Assembly: GCA_949317995.1 (NCBI GenBank)
Contig: OX439038.1
Span: 68,644,659-68,708,658, forward strand
From: Acholoe squamosa
Taxonomy: Eukaryota > Annelida > Polychaeta > Phyllodocida > Polynoidae
Length of the DNA stretch: 64,000 bases
Direction: 5' to 3'
Part shown: positions 45,534 to 58,149 of the stretch, one piece after another
How the letters are laid out: every line of letters starts with the position of its first letter
How positions within the stretch are numbered: position 1 is the stretch's first letter
The notes under the pieces: model-generated
Told to the model about the DNA's origin: nothing
Seen by the model: only the letters and a program-made list of their open reading frames with translations
Databases searched by the model: none
Position numbers and translations under genes: made by a program

Positions 45534-45749
45534 ATTATAAAATAAATGATGTTGAAATAACTATGGAATGTTTGTCCCAAAGTTTCCAGAGATCCATCGT
45601 TATTTTCAAGGAGACTCCCTGTACCATAGTGGGCATGCTGTACTGCTTCAATGTAGAAACTACACTTTTTCACTGCCATGCAATTACAGTGGGTCATTGT
45701 TCAGTTTTACAAGGACCCCTGGTAGATTCAACAGTTTTTATTTAGAGTG
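45534..45749 (-). mobile_element. CACTGTAAAAAA-type element, copy 2 (inverted)
   Basis: Reverse complement shares CTACCAGGGGTCCTTGTAAA and TCTCTGGAAACTTTGGGACA with copy 1. It ends GATTCAACAG then TTTTTATTTAGAGTG. Confidence 0.72.
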
Positions 45750-47680
45750 TAGTACTAACTGTATGCCAATGCAAAGCAAAAAACATTTAGTGTTTTTAAT
45801 GTAGCCCAAAATCACCACTGTATGATACAATTGGTCTACATTGACCCTAAACTACCAAATAAAATGTCTAAATATTTCGGCAGAATACGGATTGAGAATT
45901 CTGGGTTGACATGTTTGGGTAAGGTAGGCCTGAGCAACCTGGAGCACAATATCCTTTTAGGCATAGACTCCAAAGTGGAGGTGCAGGAAAATATACATGA
46001 GCGTTAGCATAAAAATCACCTTTTGAGTAAAACGTAGACCATCCGTATAATCATTGTTTTACAAACTTTCAACTAGTTCTGAAAAATGTTTTTGTGCTGT
46101 TCTTTTTCTTCTTTCTTTGGGGGGGGGGCTAAATGTTGTATGTGCGATAAGCAGCTCATAGGAGGTGTACCCTCTGGGATCGTCAGTACACCGTCGGGAG
46201 TTGAACCCACTGACCTTGTGCTTATGTGTGTTACATGTTGTGGGGTAGGGTGAACCTGAGGGCAGCTTATTCAAAGGACATGGCTTCATGGCATTTAGTG
46301 GTATGTTGGGCCATCAGGAAAGCCATCTTAAAACACGGCCTCGTACACCACAAGGTATAGAACTATGGATTATCTCTAGTTCACCACAAGGGAGTAGTCT
46401 TGCAGGAAGACAATGTTTCTATTAGATCTACTATTACTATTAAAAAAGCTATAAGTGACCTGGTGCTTACTTCAACATCTCTGATGACAACATAAGCCTC
46501 ATGAAAATCGTCATGAAACTCACTAGATCTAAGTAACCTACGTTAGTGCTTAAACTACTCACCAAACCCTATATGAACAAAACCACCGGCACTAATCTCA
46601 TGGAGGAATCTATGTCGACTACATGCTTCTTCGTGGCCAAATCGTCGCTAAATAATTGGCAGATCCTCTGTTATATTGAATTAACCTCCTGAAGTGTTAG
46701 TTGTGTATTTTCATACCATACTACATTTTAATCTTCCACAACGATCACTGCAAATAGGAAATGAACGACATGGCACTAAACTAAAATTCACACAGGCACA
46801 CACAAACAATAGCCAACTATTACTTTAAGCATTCCATGTCACAGTACATGTCGGTCCCACCAGATGGATCTGCAAGGCCCACTAGAATCTGAACACATGC
46901 AAGTGTATTCCCTGTATGGAGCAGCCTAGAAGCAGAGCAGAGCAGCTCCAGTCACACATACAGTGAGTCAGGGAGTGGGAGCAGCTCAGTGTGTGGCAGC
47001 AACACTCTGTGTATATGTCTGTGAGCAGAAACACGCACATGATATCGTGATCAGCCGGCTTAGTGAAAGAGTGGAGGGCCTTGTGGATGGATTTATCAAC
47101 GGTGACTTGCTTGTCACATGGCATACAGGATTCATCAACAGGTACATGGTTCTACTATAGGGCTACAGAAGGTTTATTGCTACGGACGTTGAGTGTGTAT
47201 AGCTCAATGTGATAAGGGAAGCTATAGGCCTAGTAAACATCTTATGCACAGTCTGGATATACATATAACCTTTGTTTACATGTCATAGACATAAATGAAG
47301 TCTATGATATGTCTACAGTGACAGGTAAGAAGAAACATATTCCATAGGAGGTCGCTAGTATGGTCTGTCATTGATTGATTGTGGAATCCTCACAGTAAGT
47401 CACGTCAAGGGATTGCTTCCTGCCATTAGGGTAAAGGAAATTAACTATCCTCAAGACAAGGTCACCAATCAGGTCAAAATAAGGCTTTCTGTCAGGGTTG
47501 TACAGTGTAGAATTGTTGTAAGTAACCCAAAGCTGTTCGAATATGCATACCATAAAGAGGTTCAGACTATAATGTATGTAAAGAGACTCATAAAATAATG
47601 CTCGTAGGTATCCCACTTACAAAAGAGCGACTCAAAAGAAACATTGTTCATCACCTAATGGCCTGAAATATATCAGTTAG

Positions 47681-47754
47681 GGGTCATCGATAAATGACGT
47701 CACACTTTTTGGACCCCCGTCCCCCTGCCGTGTGACGTCATTTATGGATGGTCC
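47681..47754. repeat. 74-bp hairpin with TGACGTCA palindromes in both arms
   Basis: Arms 47681-47705 and 47730-47754 pair over most of 25 bases, including ATAAATGACGTCACAC perfectly. The loop is C- and T-rich (TTTTTGGACCCCCGTCCCCC). Probably a very short inverted-repeat transposon; it brings two full CRE palindromes. Confidence 0.85.
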
Positions 47755-50442
47755 TTTATGATATAGTATGAAATGAGCCAATATTTGATGGCTATATGTA
47801 TGTATGTGTAGATAGAAGGGGGCAGAAGAACATTTCAGTTAGTACATGTACCAACTCACATTAGACTGGTTCCTGCTGTAGCATGCCAGTCCCAGTCCCT
47901 GGACACATTCAGGCACCATCTGTTCTCACCATGACTAAAACACATAGGAACAAGCTGGCAGGCATTCTGGAGGGCGATTCATAAAGACTAACAATCATTC
48001 TGTGCCCAATTTAAGTTTTAGAAGCAAAAATTCTAGAAATGGATAAAGGCCACGTTTTCCAGAGTTATATATACCTAATTAACATTGAAAATGATGGAAA
48101 AATCATACTTTATGAGATAACCTCTGGACCCTGAGGAAAATTGAAATTCTATATAGTCAGTTTTGATGAACCACACTCCTGGGCTCAATAAGATTAAACT
48201 TTCCCACTAATGCTCAAATTACAATAGACAAAAGACAGCACGCCTCTATTTTTGTATTTATTTTTGTCAAAGAAATAGACTGTTTGAGGAACCTCTAGCT
48301 GATGTACACTGTGGGATTCCTATTGAATGCAGACATAGTCCATGTGGACTGTAGTTTAGCTCAGGACACCATCTGCTCTCACCATGACTAAGCCCCATAG
48401 CAGTTGGGGAATATGAGCATCTGTGAGCAGTTTACGTATGTTCAGGCACACCCAGAGGCTGAACAATTGAACAAAGGGCTTGAGAAATACCAAAAGGAGG
48501 CAATTTCTTAACATTCTACGACTGCTCTCATTACAATCGTGCGTGAGCAATTTAACATGGTGTCATAACAGCTCAAAATTAGTGGCCATTTTCCTTGCTG
48601 TACATTTATACTACGACCAAAGTGAGAAAGCATAAGTGGCAAGCTGTCTTCAGACTTCAGATCATACTGACTGTATGCAGTCATAGCACATTAAGAGATG
48701 ATCACACATTATGCGTCACTAATCCTTTGGAGCAAATAGGAGTTGATTCACATCAGAACCTAATGTATACCAGGCCCCACAACAGGCAGACCCTACTGAA
48801 TAATGTAATGGTTTACTGGGTAAGGTGCCATCACTTCATCACTAACTCAAACCCAATTCACAGTAAACTGCTGCTACTGCTGCCACTAAGCACTGCTGAG
48901 ATGAACGCTTGTCTTGTACTGTATGAGAAAGAAGAACAGGTTCCCGTTCATCATCTTTACATTAAATTTGTTCAAAAACATTTTCATCCATTTAAGGTGA
49001 TTAAGATATTATTATCTGGTAACCTGCTTCGGTAAGTCTGCAATTATTTTCAGAGAGTGCTGAAGAAATTTATACATTATGGCCCAACTCGTACTCACAG
49101 TGTTGACAAAATATAACAGCAGAATGCATGAAAACCCCTTTTGAGATGTAAAAAAAACGTGCACATTTCATCTTAACGATTATCCAAACAATCTTTTAGC
49201 AATACAAAACTATGCACGTTTTCCTTTTTGGTTCACGTTTCTTTTTTGGCAAGGCCCTCCAGCCCTACAATAGAAAATTGCAATCGAAATGGTAACCTAG
49301 CATGTAAAGGTAGCCAAGATCACATGTTATGAAAGTTGATTGAAAACAGCAACAAAGCTCTATTCCCATAAACACACAAGCTGTTGGCAGGGACATGTTA
49401 GAGTAAACATAACACTTAGGTATTCATAGCTGGAGCATTGAATTAGTATATCCAGAGCATCCTGCCATAGGCAACAGGCTGTTAACAGAGAGACAGTGAG
49501 ATATTGTTCTACATGTACTGGGCATTTCGGTCCTTGACCTGCATCAGGAGGACATTTCAGAATAGCTATAAATCATTATGAAACGGTCGTCAGTATCTGT
49601 AGATGCCATATTTGAAAGGAACACAGAATGGCGAATCATAAGTTAAGAATTATAAGATATAAATTTTGTTTGAAAACCACCAAAACTCTTGATCATTTGT
49701 GACGCAACATGGGAAAAGGTAACATTATGAGGATTTGTGGTTATTCCCAGCAACTAGGTGGCACAACCAAATAATAAAAGAGGATGATTTTACTCTGATC
49801 CATCAGAATACTTTCTGTAAGTCTACCTTTATAATTTTGGACAATCACAGTCCCTGAATAATGGGCATAAACTTCTTTTACAGCACAAATAAGCATGTCA
49901 TCATGCCCAAAACTGATACTATCTGTGTAAGTTGACAGATATTGTAATATTCTTGGTTCAGGTATGTCTATCTAATTTGAGTAATCAGCTGACAAAGATA
50001 ATATCCAATAAGCTCATTTAACCAGGTCTGTTTCATTTAAAATGAAGAGGTTTCATGGATCATTTTGGTATATGGATCATCAAAATCTAACAAGGAGTAG
50101 CTGGAGAAAGTCCCGTGATTATGTATGATGTTATTTTATGTGCATCACTAGTGGGGCCATAACTAACACTAATCACCGTAATGGTACGTTTTCCCACGTT
50201 TTGTCATATTTTCTTCTTTTTTTTTGATACAATTCAAAAAATGTTGTACATGTATTCATACCATGAAAAAAAATACACGTTTTGCATGAAAGATTTTCGT
50301 TTCAATGAAAGTATTATTCTCAGCATGAAACTACCATGTCAATCTGATCATTTCAATGAAATAATTTTTTTTTCAAAATTATGAATTAACCCCCAGGCCT
50401 AGCAGAAGTGGAAATGTAGATCTCAACGAGCCTGTAGTAAGA

Positions 50443-50781
50443 CAGGAGGGTGTTGCTCCTATTGTAAAAGGAGCTGTGAGTATGTGCCCTCTTTTCTAAA
50501 CAAGTCATGCACTGTTTCACCTAAGTACTTGCACTCACCACATTAGTCTCAGAAGTTGCCTGCCTTCTTTAGAACAGAGAGAGCTGGACTATCAGGTACC
50601 TACTCATGTCACACTTCTCCCAACTAGGTACATACTCAAATCCCCCTTTTTTAGCACCATACTTGAATGACCATTTGTGAGCAACAAAAGGGACGGGTTA
50701 TAGCTGCATGAAAAGAAAGGACTGGAAATGAGGGCATTTTTAGCCAGCTCTTCCTTTTTCAATAGGAGCAACACCCTCCTG
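50443..50781. mobile_element. Short TIR element (CAGGAGGGTGTTGCTCCTAT ends)
   Basis: Left CAGGAGGGTGTTGCTCCTAT and right ATAGGAGCAACACCCTCCTG are perfect 20-base inverted ends, with pairing continuing into AAAAGGAGCT. 339 bp, non-coding; hAT-like ends. Confidence 0.85.
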
Positions 50782-51480
50782 CCTACATATCTAGAGGTAA
50801 AAGCCAAGCAGGGCAAGCATACAGTACATGTAGTATGGCTAGAATCACTAGCAGATCTATTTACGAGCAGTCGAACATCAATACAAGGGGTAGGGAATCG
50901 TATCAAGATAATATGCAGAAATACCGTGTTTTTTTATGTCAGGAAGTCATAATGTCGACCTGACATTTTCATATTACATGTCCCTGTAACCTAAGCATGA
51001 TTATTCTGCAAGTCTCCATATAATACTTGCCCACACCCCCTTGGTCATATGCGTCTGATTCATGACATTTGCATCTCTTCTTATATGCTGAAAACTATCA
51101 TATACTTGTATAGGGCAAAGCGCTATAAAGTCCACACCAACACCACCAAGCACAAAGTAAGTTAGCCATGATATCATGACATTTGCATTGTGCAGAGAGG
51201 TTATAATTGCACCCTTATTCTAGTCTAGCTTATAATCACTTTAAGTAATCAACTAATCGATTCTATGGTTCACATTTGGCAGGACACAAACCTAGTTTCA
51301 CGTAATTGATGAACACTATAACAAACAATGTGGGCATCATATCATCCCTCATTTAGCATCCTACTCTTTACTGCCTGAAGGTTATTGTCGTTCATCGAAA
51401 TATATAAAACTGTAAAAGAGAATAAAACAATTTTCATTTCCACCAACATCCAGATGCCTAATTAATCTAGATTTTACTAT

Positions 51481-51707
51481 TACCATAAATCCTGACGTAT
51501 AGGACGCACCTCGCATATAGGACTCACCCTGAGTTCTAAGATATGCTATAAGACATATCTGAAGTCACATTTTGATTATTTCAGTATTGTCCGATAGTAG
51601 AAAATCCTCGCTTATAGGACGCACCCTCAACTTCTATGGATGCTATAGGATGCACCTGGGGTTATTTTAGTGCATAAGACACGTCCTATACGTGAGGATT
51701 TATGGTA
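51481..51707. mobile_element. Short TIR element (TACCATAAATCCT ends)
   Basis: Left TACCATAAATCCTGACGTAT and right ATACGTGAGGATTTATGGTA match inverted at 19 of 20. Internal TATAGGACGCACC recurs several times. Related in style to 60184-60497. A TA target duplication is likely. Confidence 0.85.
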
Positions 51708-52921
51708 GGTTTCATCTCTTTGCAGTTTAAGATAGAGTGGTGTCTTGTAATATTACCCGTTAATCATGGCATAAGCATAATATCCCTGTCACATGAGACC
51801 ATTCAACTTATAGAATCAATGAAATATGTTTGGAAATTACTCTTGCAGAGCTGCTCTCACACTTAGGTAAGTCTACTGCATACAAGCCACCAGCCTGCTG
51901 TCCAGCTGTCTTCATAACACCCAGCCAGCCACCCTCTCACAGAGCCAGATGTAACCCTGGAACAACAGCTAACTATAGGCTATACTACAGAACCCCACAT
52001 GTGGCTCAACATTTCTTCTTACAACCTTGTTAACTATCAGGGAAAGGCTAGAAAGTTCTACAGAGGAAATCTATCATTGATGAAAGTAGAGGCAGCACTG
52101 TCACGTCTCAACCCTCCTTGGACCTTCCATGACGACTCTCTCTGATCTCAAATTAATGATAGGCTACAATGGTGAGTCGCTCCTACTTACTGGAAGGCCA
52201 CTATAGGGAGACGTAACATTGCTTTGCTGACTAAAGTCTTCTTTCTTGATTATCTCAGACACCCTGTGTATTGGCACATGCACAGATGACATCGGATCTT
52301 GCAAATGATCCAGAGCTGTGGTAAATCACTATGGCATAGTGTCTGAGAAAATCCAAATCCTTTAGATTTCTATGTCTGTTATATTTTGGCATCTCACGGC
52401 AGGGCTAGAAGAGTCCGGATATAGTCCCTTTGCAGGACTTTAGATCAGTCTACTACAGCCAGGGATAAATCGCCCATCTGCAGATCTAGACACCTAGTAG
52501 ATTTAATGTTGAGGAGTTGTTGGGCCATAGCTAATAACATGCACATGTGATAAATTTGACTCCATACCTGTCTCTTTCCATTGAGGAAGCTAGCTCCCAG
52601 TAGAAGGAGAAATACCTTGTTAACTTGCCTTTAACTTGTGAACAGCCATATCCAGAGGTGGTGCTGAATGATAAACAACCTGCAATTTGCAGATAGCAGA
52701 AATAATAATGACATAAAAGTCAGATGATAAGCCACAGCCCTCACATCATCCTCTTCTTAATACCCCTCCTGGAAGCTGGAACATCTCAACAGAACTAGCA
52801 TTGACTTAAGCCCTACCCAGCCACAGGCAGTGATCAACAACGCCCTCCACATAGCAGATTTAATTGTGAAGGAGTGGGAGGGTGATAGGTCGTGTAATAC
52901 TATTACAGGAAGGATTTATTG

Positions 52922-52945
52922 CACGTGCATGCTCAGGATATAAAA
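52922..52945 (+). promoter_or_regulatory. TATA box with E-box upstream of RGK gene B
   Basis: CACGTG (52922-52927) is followed by TATAAAA (52939-52945). Initiation would then fall near 52970, giving a 5' leader of about 660 bases before the ATG at 53631. The downstream sequence becomes GC-rich, as in other leaders. A start nearer the ATG is also possible because the ETS/CRE motif array lies between. Confidence 0.55.
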
Positions 52946-53294
52946 ACAGGGACTATCTCCCACCAGCAGGCAGACAGCCAGCAGAGCAGGGCCTGTCTGG
53001 GTGGGGTGAGGAGGTGAGAGGGGGCAATACAGAGAACTTTCCTCCCTCTATAGCCCCGTGGGAGGCCAGTCAGTGGTAGGGGGTGCGAGGGCGAAGCAGG
53101 CAGGTACCCATCGGTATTATTGTCCGGAGGAAGGCCGACCGACCACCAGCGCAGTTGCTGGCTGCTGGTTCTCTTATTGATCCCGGTGTTTGCAGCTGAG
53201 GACGGCCAGGTACCAGCCGTAGTCAGTGTCTGCTGGTTGCCGGAGAGGGGCAGATAGAGTAGGAGGTGGGGTCTAAGGAGACGTGTGTTTACGT

Positions 53295-53622
53295 CTACGT
53301 CATACGTTACAGGAAGTAACAGCATGTCACACAGGAAGTGACATTAGATCATCACTGAGTGGAGTAACGTCACTTTGACATACAGGAAGTGATATTACGC
53401 GACATATGGAAAGCCTGATCATGTCAGACAGGAAGTGACATTGCTACGTCATACATGGAATAATTGTACGTCACACAGGGAGTGGTATAACTACTTCTTC
53501 AATAATATTGACATCCTGGTGGACACTGTTATTCCAGTATACAGGAATCAGGAATATTGCGTTATATAGGACGTGACGTCACTGCACAATACATTGCCAT
53601 TGCTACGTCACACAGGAAGTAA
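53295..53622 (+). promoter_or_regulatory. Array of ETS-like and CRE-like motifs before RGK gene B
   Basis: ACAGGAAGT occurs five times (about 53309, 53332, 53382, 53428, 53612), with a variant ACAGGGAGTGG near 53474. TACGTCA or AACGTCA half-sites lie near 53295, 53366, 53455, 53467 and 53604, and a full TGACGTCA at 53574-53581. Several are joined as ACGTCAxACAGGAAGTGACA. This looks like a degenerate tandem repeat that creates composite ETS/CREB-type sites. Factor binding is inferred from motif alone. Confidence 0.6.
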
Positions 53623-53630
53623 CCGTTACC

Positions 53631-54657
53631 ATGGAGAAGGCAGCAGTTTCAGTCACCTTTCAGGTGCCAGAGGACGGTAAACCAGTGGCAGCAGGGGGAG
53701 GTGAGCGGTCATCAGCAGCTCCATTACCTATGTCACCCAGACCACGACCAGCCCTCCGTACACGTGCCTTTACTACAGGGTCCCTGTGGGAGATCCTCAG
53801 TAATGCTCGATCAGCTCCTGCTCATGTAACAAGCTCCAACCCATGGCACACTGGAGGTAGTAGTGTCTCCACAGGGAGGACCTCAGAAGGACAGCGCCAT
53901 GCCACTCATAGCAGACTTATAACTGACTATGTGCATATGGAGAGGCGACATCGGCGCCGACATTGGAGTGAGTTTGATGCAGCAAGTGGTGGGGCTAGTC
54001 CAAGAGGTTCTGGTTTCTCTCCATCCCCTTCAGCATCCATCGCCGACCTTAAATCAACCTCCAGCTCCGACATGCTTCTCAAACCAGGAGGTATCAGGCA
54101 GGGCGTCCCAAGGTCTTCCCGCGAGGTCCAGATGCGCCTGGACCCAAGGATGGGTGGGTCGTCGGCAGGTCGCCGGAGTATTCAGAACCAGAACCGGAAC
54201 TCCCTACTAGCCAGTGCCTACATAAGTTCCTCCCTCACCTGCCTCTCCTCCCAGGGCAAACGTCGCTCTCAGAGCGCCCCAGCTGCCGACAGCGAACTGG
54301 AATTCCCCGATGTAGACGGTGCGGATGGCAACATCCTGTTACCCTACTGGCGCACCCCACAGTTATTCACGGGCGGCGGTGGCGGGATGTCCTTTCTAGC
54401 CGACTCCATGCGCTCTATATCCATTTACCGGAAGTCATCAGTTAACAGCACCGAAAGTGCCGACGACGAACCTGGGGGTGGGAGCCGGGAGGGTTGTTTG
54501 ACGCCGAGTGGTACATTTAACGTTAGCTCTGGGTCGTCGGTGAGTGTTCCGTCCTACAGACTGGCGGTACTGTGCGTAGACGACAGCTTCCGGTCGCGAC
54601 TGATTGAGCACTTTGTTGGACTAGGCGATGTGGACGATGATGATGACGTATTTGCTG
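53631..54657 (+). CDS. RGK-like GTPase gene B, first coding exon (5' part only)
   Basis: ATG at 53631 lies in TTACCATGG. The exon encodes 342 residues and ends in phase 1 at a GTGAGT donor (54658). Residues 1-300 are a Ser/Arg/Gly-rich, probably disordered extension (PMSPRPRPALRTR, RRHRRRHWSEF, GKRRSQSAP). Long N-terminal extensions are usual in RGK proteins. From residue 308, SYRLAVLCVDDSFRSRLIEHF aligns with the beta-1/P-loop/helix-1 of Rad/Gem (YKVLLLGxxGVGKSALxRIF), but the GxxxxGKS residues are replaced by CVDDSFRS. An acidic DVDDDDDVFA follows. Downstream exons were not found and probably lie beyond 64000. The RGK assignment rests on this short match, the architecture and a donor phase equal to the entry phase of gene A's 8347 exon. 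It is moderately sure as coding and less sure as to family. Confidence 0.72.
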
Positions 54658-57192
54658 GTGAGTACATGCTTCTATCCCTCCTATTTATTAAAAAAAAAAA
54701 ATGTCGAGTGTATAATTCTACACTGGAACCGACTTTGGTTCTTTGAACAGGAGATGTTGGCTTCATTCCATTCAGTTGTATACTAAGACTTCAAAACAAT
54801 TGAATACACAACGCGATCATTATTTTAGAGGGCAAATATTAGCTGAAAGTGCAGTAGGTGATTCTGCAAAGTTCTGAACAATACAATGTATTGTCATATT
54901 GATGGCAGTATTGATGGACTGGGCCTTTGCTATTTTTTCTATAGGATCGGGGCGTATATCTCTTTTTGCATAAAACCACTTTGTAGATAAATCACTACAG
55001 TGAAGAAATGAGAGACCCTTATGTGAATAACTTATTCATGAAGACATATTTCACCGTAGAGATGTGGGTTACTAGGTCAACCTACGATGGAGCAACTCAC
55101 CATCCTATGCATGTTTTTCTTCATAATATCCAGTGAAAGATGCAATATGCTTTGCGATGTTTCAACCTTCACATGTTTGAAATGAAATAATCTCTCATGC
55201 ATTACACAAATACAGAGAATCAAAGAGATTGACTTGTCCGTTCCTATTTAGTTATTCATTTCTCACTAATATTGAAAGGCAGATATTCCATTTAACCCTA
55301 AGTAAAACAAATGTGAATTTTATCATTTTACTTTGGAAAACATTGTAAAAAGATAATGCAGAAGATTACACTATTCTTATGTGCTCCTCAACTGTGTGTA
55401 CAACACAGGTGCTCCATCATTGTAGAATGCTAAATAAATCCCTTGTGTACAAGAATTTCCTTAAATAGTGCATGCACCTATATTTTAGATACACTATCTA
55501 CCTGCCGACCCTATAGTGTTATTTAGACAAGCTACGTTACAGAGCTATTCTGTGTAAGATCTTCAAAGTGAACACACAGTAGCTATAGACCTGTGCAACA
55601 GGAACTGGGTACATCTGAATAAATGTGTGAGAGGAGCTTTAATTTTGATCATTCGAAGATTCATGTCTCTGTCAGTTGTATAGAGGCAAAATATTCCATC
55701 AGAAGACTCCTAGCTAACATGAACAACCTGATACTGATTTTGATCCTTCCTTGCCACCAGGATTAGGTTCTCTGGTCTTCATAATACACACTGATGCACT
55801 AGTGAATTTACTGGCGGCCATTACATTAGTGCATCATGCCAACCATCAAGGATCCATGAACCCAAAAGGATAGGCATAATGCATGAAGACATCACTGACA
55901 AGTTACTCGAGAGAGTTACATCCATGCATCAAGACCACCACTGTATATATGAAATGTGTTTAGTGGACAATACCTTAGTGGACATACCACTAACTATCAG
56001 TGAGCAGAGGCTCCAGATCACACCTCATGTACGTAAGATAGTTGGGCCACTGTAATTCAATTATCATCGATAATCAATAACTAATGGCCTTCCCTTAACA
56101 CGTAGGAGGGAGTCAGCTTAACCTCGCCGCTGCCTGCAAGTGTGAATCCTCACACTCAGATAGAGAGGTTTAGTTAAGAATGATAAGAACGAGCCAAACT
56201 ATAGATTTGTATGGCAATATATTATAGCCATTCCTCACAGTGGCGTGAAGAAACTATATCTCATTTTCCATTCCCCCGTTCCCCACTCGAAATCACAGTC
56301 GTAAGGTTGAATGAACGATCCTGACCTTCGCCAATGAATTTCTCGTTGATTTGAACATGTAACATGACATTCTCAAATCGTGCTGATATCCACCACAAAT
56401 CGTGCTGATATCCACCTCAAATCATATTGATATCCACCTCAAAGTGAGCAGTTGATATGCAGTTGATATTTAGGAAAAGACCGTGAGTCACCAGAACTGT
56501 GTAATAACTAGAAGCACCGGTATCATTTATGTATACATTGGCTGGATAAGGACAAGTGCTATGCACAATTTCTTTTTTTTCTGGTCACCGTGTTTTATTA
56601 TAGGGGACTGTATGGGAGTTCAAAATGATATTGCAGAGGGCAAAAACTGCAATGGGGCTGTAATTATAAATGCCTCAAAAGCATCTAAGTGGCGACAAGG
56701 ATAAGGTTATTTCATATGTAAAGTATCTTTCCTCCCTTTCGACCCATCTTTTTGTAATCATTCATCTCTAGAGGGTCCTATATTTCCAACCCTTCTAGCC
56801 ACGTAGGCGACATCTGTTTCTGGATTCTAGAAAAGGATACTTAGAAGAGAGGTAGCTAGAGAAGTTTTACCCATCTCAAGGAAAAGCCCGCAACAAAACC
56901 GAATGTTTTTGTTTTCTTTGATTTGCTGTTGTATTTTTTTTCTTGTTTTTTTTTTGTTTTTTTGGGGGGGGGGGTAATCCTGTCAAGGAGATCAAACAGC
57001 ACCATCCAAATGGGGTAGGATGAATTGTATATCTATATCCGTTGTCGATTCGACCCTTATAGATAGTCTGCTAGACCTCTCTTAGAATAAAGCCATTTTG
57101 GTAGCTGGAGATTATCAGCTTAAGCCTCCTAATATCTGGCTAGTTTGTAAATCTGCACCAGTGCATTGCACCAGCTTCTTTTCTACTGAGCA

Positions 57193-57404
57193 CACTGAAA
57201 AAATTATTGTTGAATCGACAAGGTAACCTCATAAATCTGAACAGTGAACCGTAATTGCTTTGCAGTGAACCACTGTAGTTTTTACACGAAGTCCCAGGTG
57301 GCAGTATGTGGTGCTGCAAGGAACCTCTGTGAAAATAACGGTGGGTCTCTGGCAACTTTGGGACAAAGATTCTGTTGTCATTTTGACAACTTTCTTTTAC
57401 AGTG
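57193..57404 (+). mobile_element. CACTGTAAAAAA-type element, copy 3
   Basis: Starts CACTGAAAAAATTATTGTTG and ends CTTTCTTTTACAGTG. It shares TCTGAACAGTGAACCG and TCTCTGGCAACTTTGGGACA with copy 1 at 40970. Confidence 0.78.
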
Positions 57405-58149
57405 CACGCAGAATCTGATGTGTCATGTAGGTTTCCTGACATCATGTGGATGTATAGTATTTCAAGTTATTTCAAGTTATTGTGGTCGGAAGGAGAAGTC
57501 TTCAAACGACCCAAAAATTATTCTTGCTTTAGATAAAGACAGCGTTTCTTGCCAAAGAGGTTTATACAGGAGCTAAAAATAGAACTGTCCATACAAATGT
57601 AGATTATACGCCCTGCATCTACCTTTCATACTGGGCGATGTTGCAGAGAGAAAGAAATACTTTAAGGTTTAGGCTACATATGGCTGCAAAACATCTCAAG
57701 TGTCGACTGAGATGAAGGCTTTATGCGACGCAGGTGGCACAGGATATATGAAAGGTACATTTATCTATATAAATCTTGTCTCTCCCAGTCTCTAATCTTT
57801 CTATAATATCTACCTCCCTGTCTTCTCTCTACATATGGTCTTATATTTTTATCCTCTTAAGCCCTGTGTGTGACTCCTGCCTGTGCACACACACTGCAGG
57901 AGGGATATTGCAGGGGTGTTTCTATATTGGCTGGATAAGGTGTACACTATGTCAACCGCAATGAGGATTCTGCTGACAATTATGAAGTGTGTGTAAACAC
58001 TGCTATGCCATGCCTCTACGAGACCATATTGAATATCTGAATACAGATACCTATATTGTGAAAAATTCGCATCATGGCAATTCTGTCTCATGTCGATGAC
58101 TTTTGAAAAACTGTGGGAATTTGATATCAAGTAATCCAATGTTAGATAC

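Larger units (their letters stand above)
34517..52921. other. Long gene-poor stretch before the second RGK gene
   Basis: About 18 kb in which I find no supported exon. It contains many short TIR elements (listed separately), a minisatellite at 40297-40690, a tRNA-derived duplicated repeat at 43277-43935 and a CRE-containing hairpin at 47681-47754. The open frame 48595-49035 (146 residues) has no recognisable domain, no Kozak start and no splice context. Confidence 0.6.

Noticed and set aside
46138-46215. B-box-like sequence (GGTTCAACTCC on the minus strand)
   Set aside because: No matching A box or stems; chance or an old repeat.
48595-49035. 146-residue open frame
   Set aside because: No ATG in good context, no recognisable domain, no flanking splice signals, AT-rich composition; likely chance.
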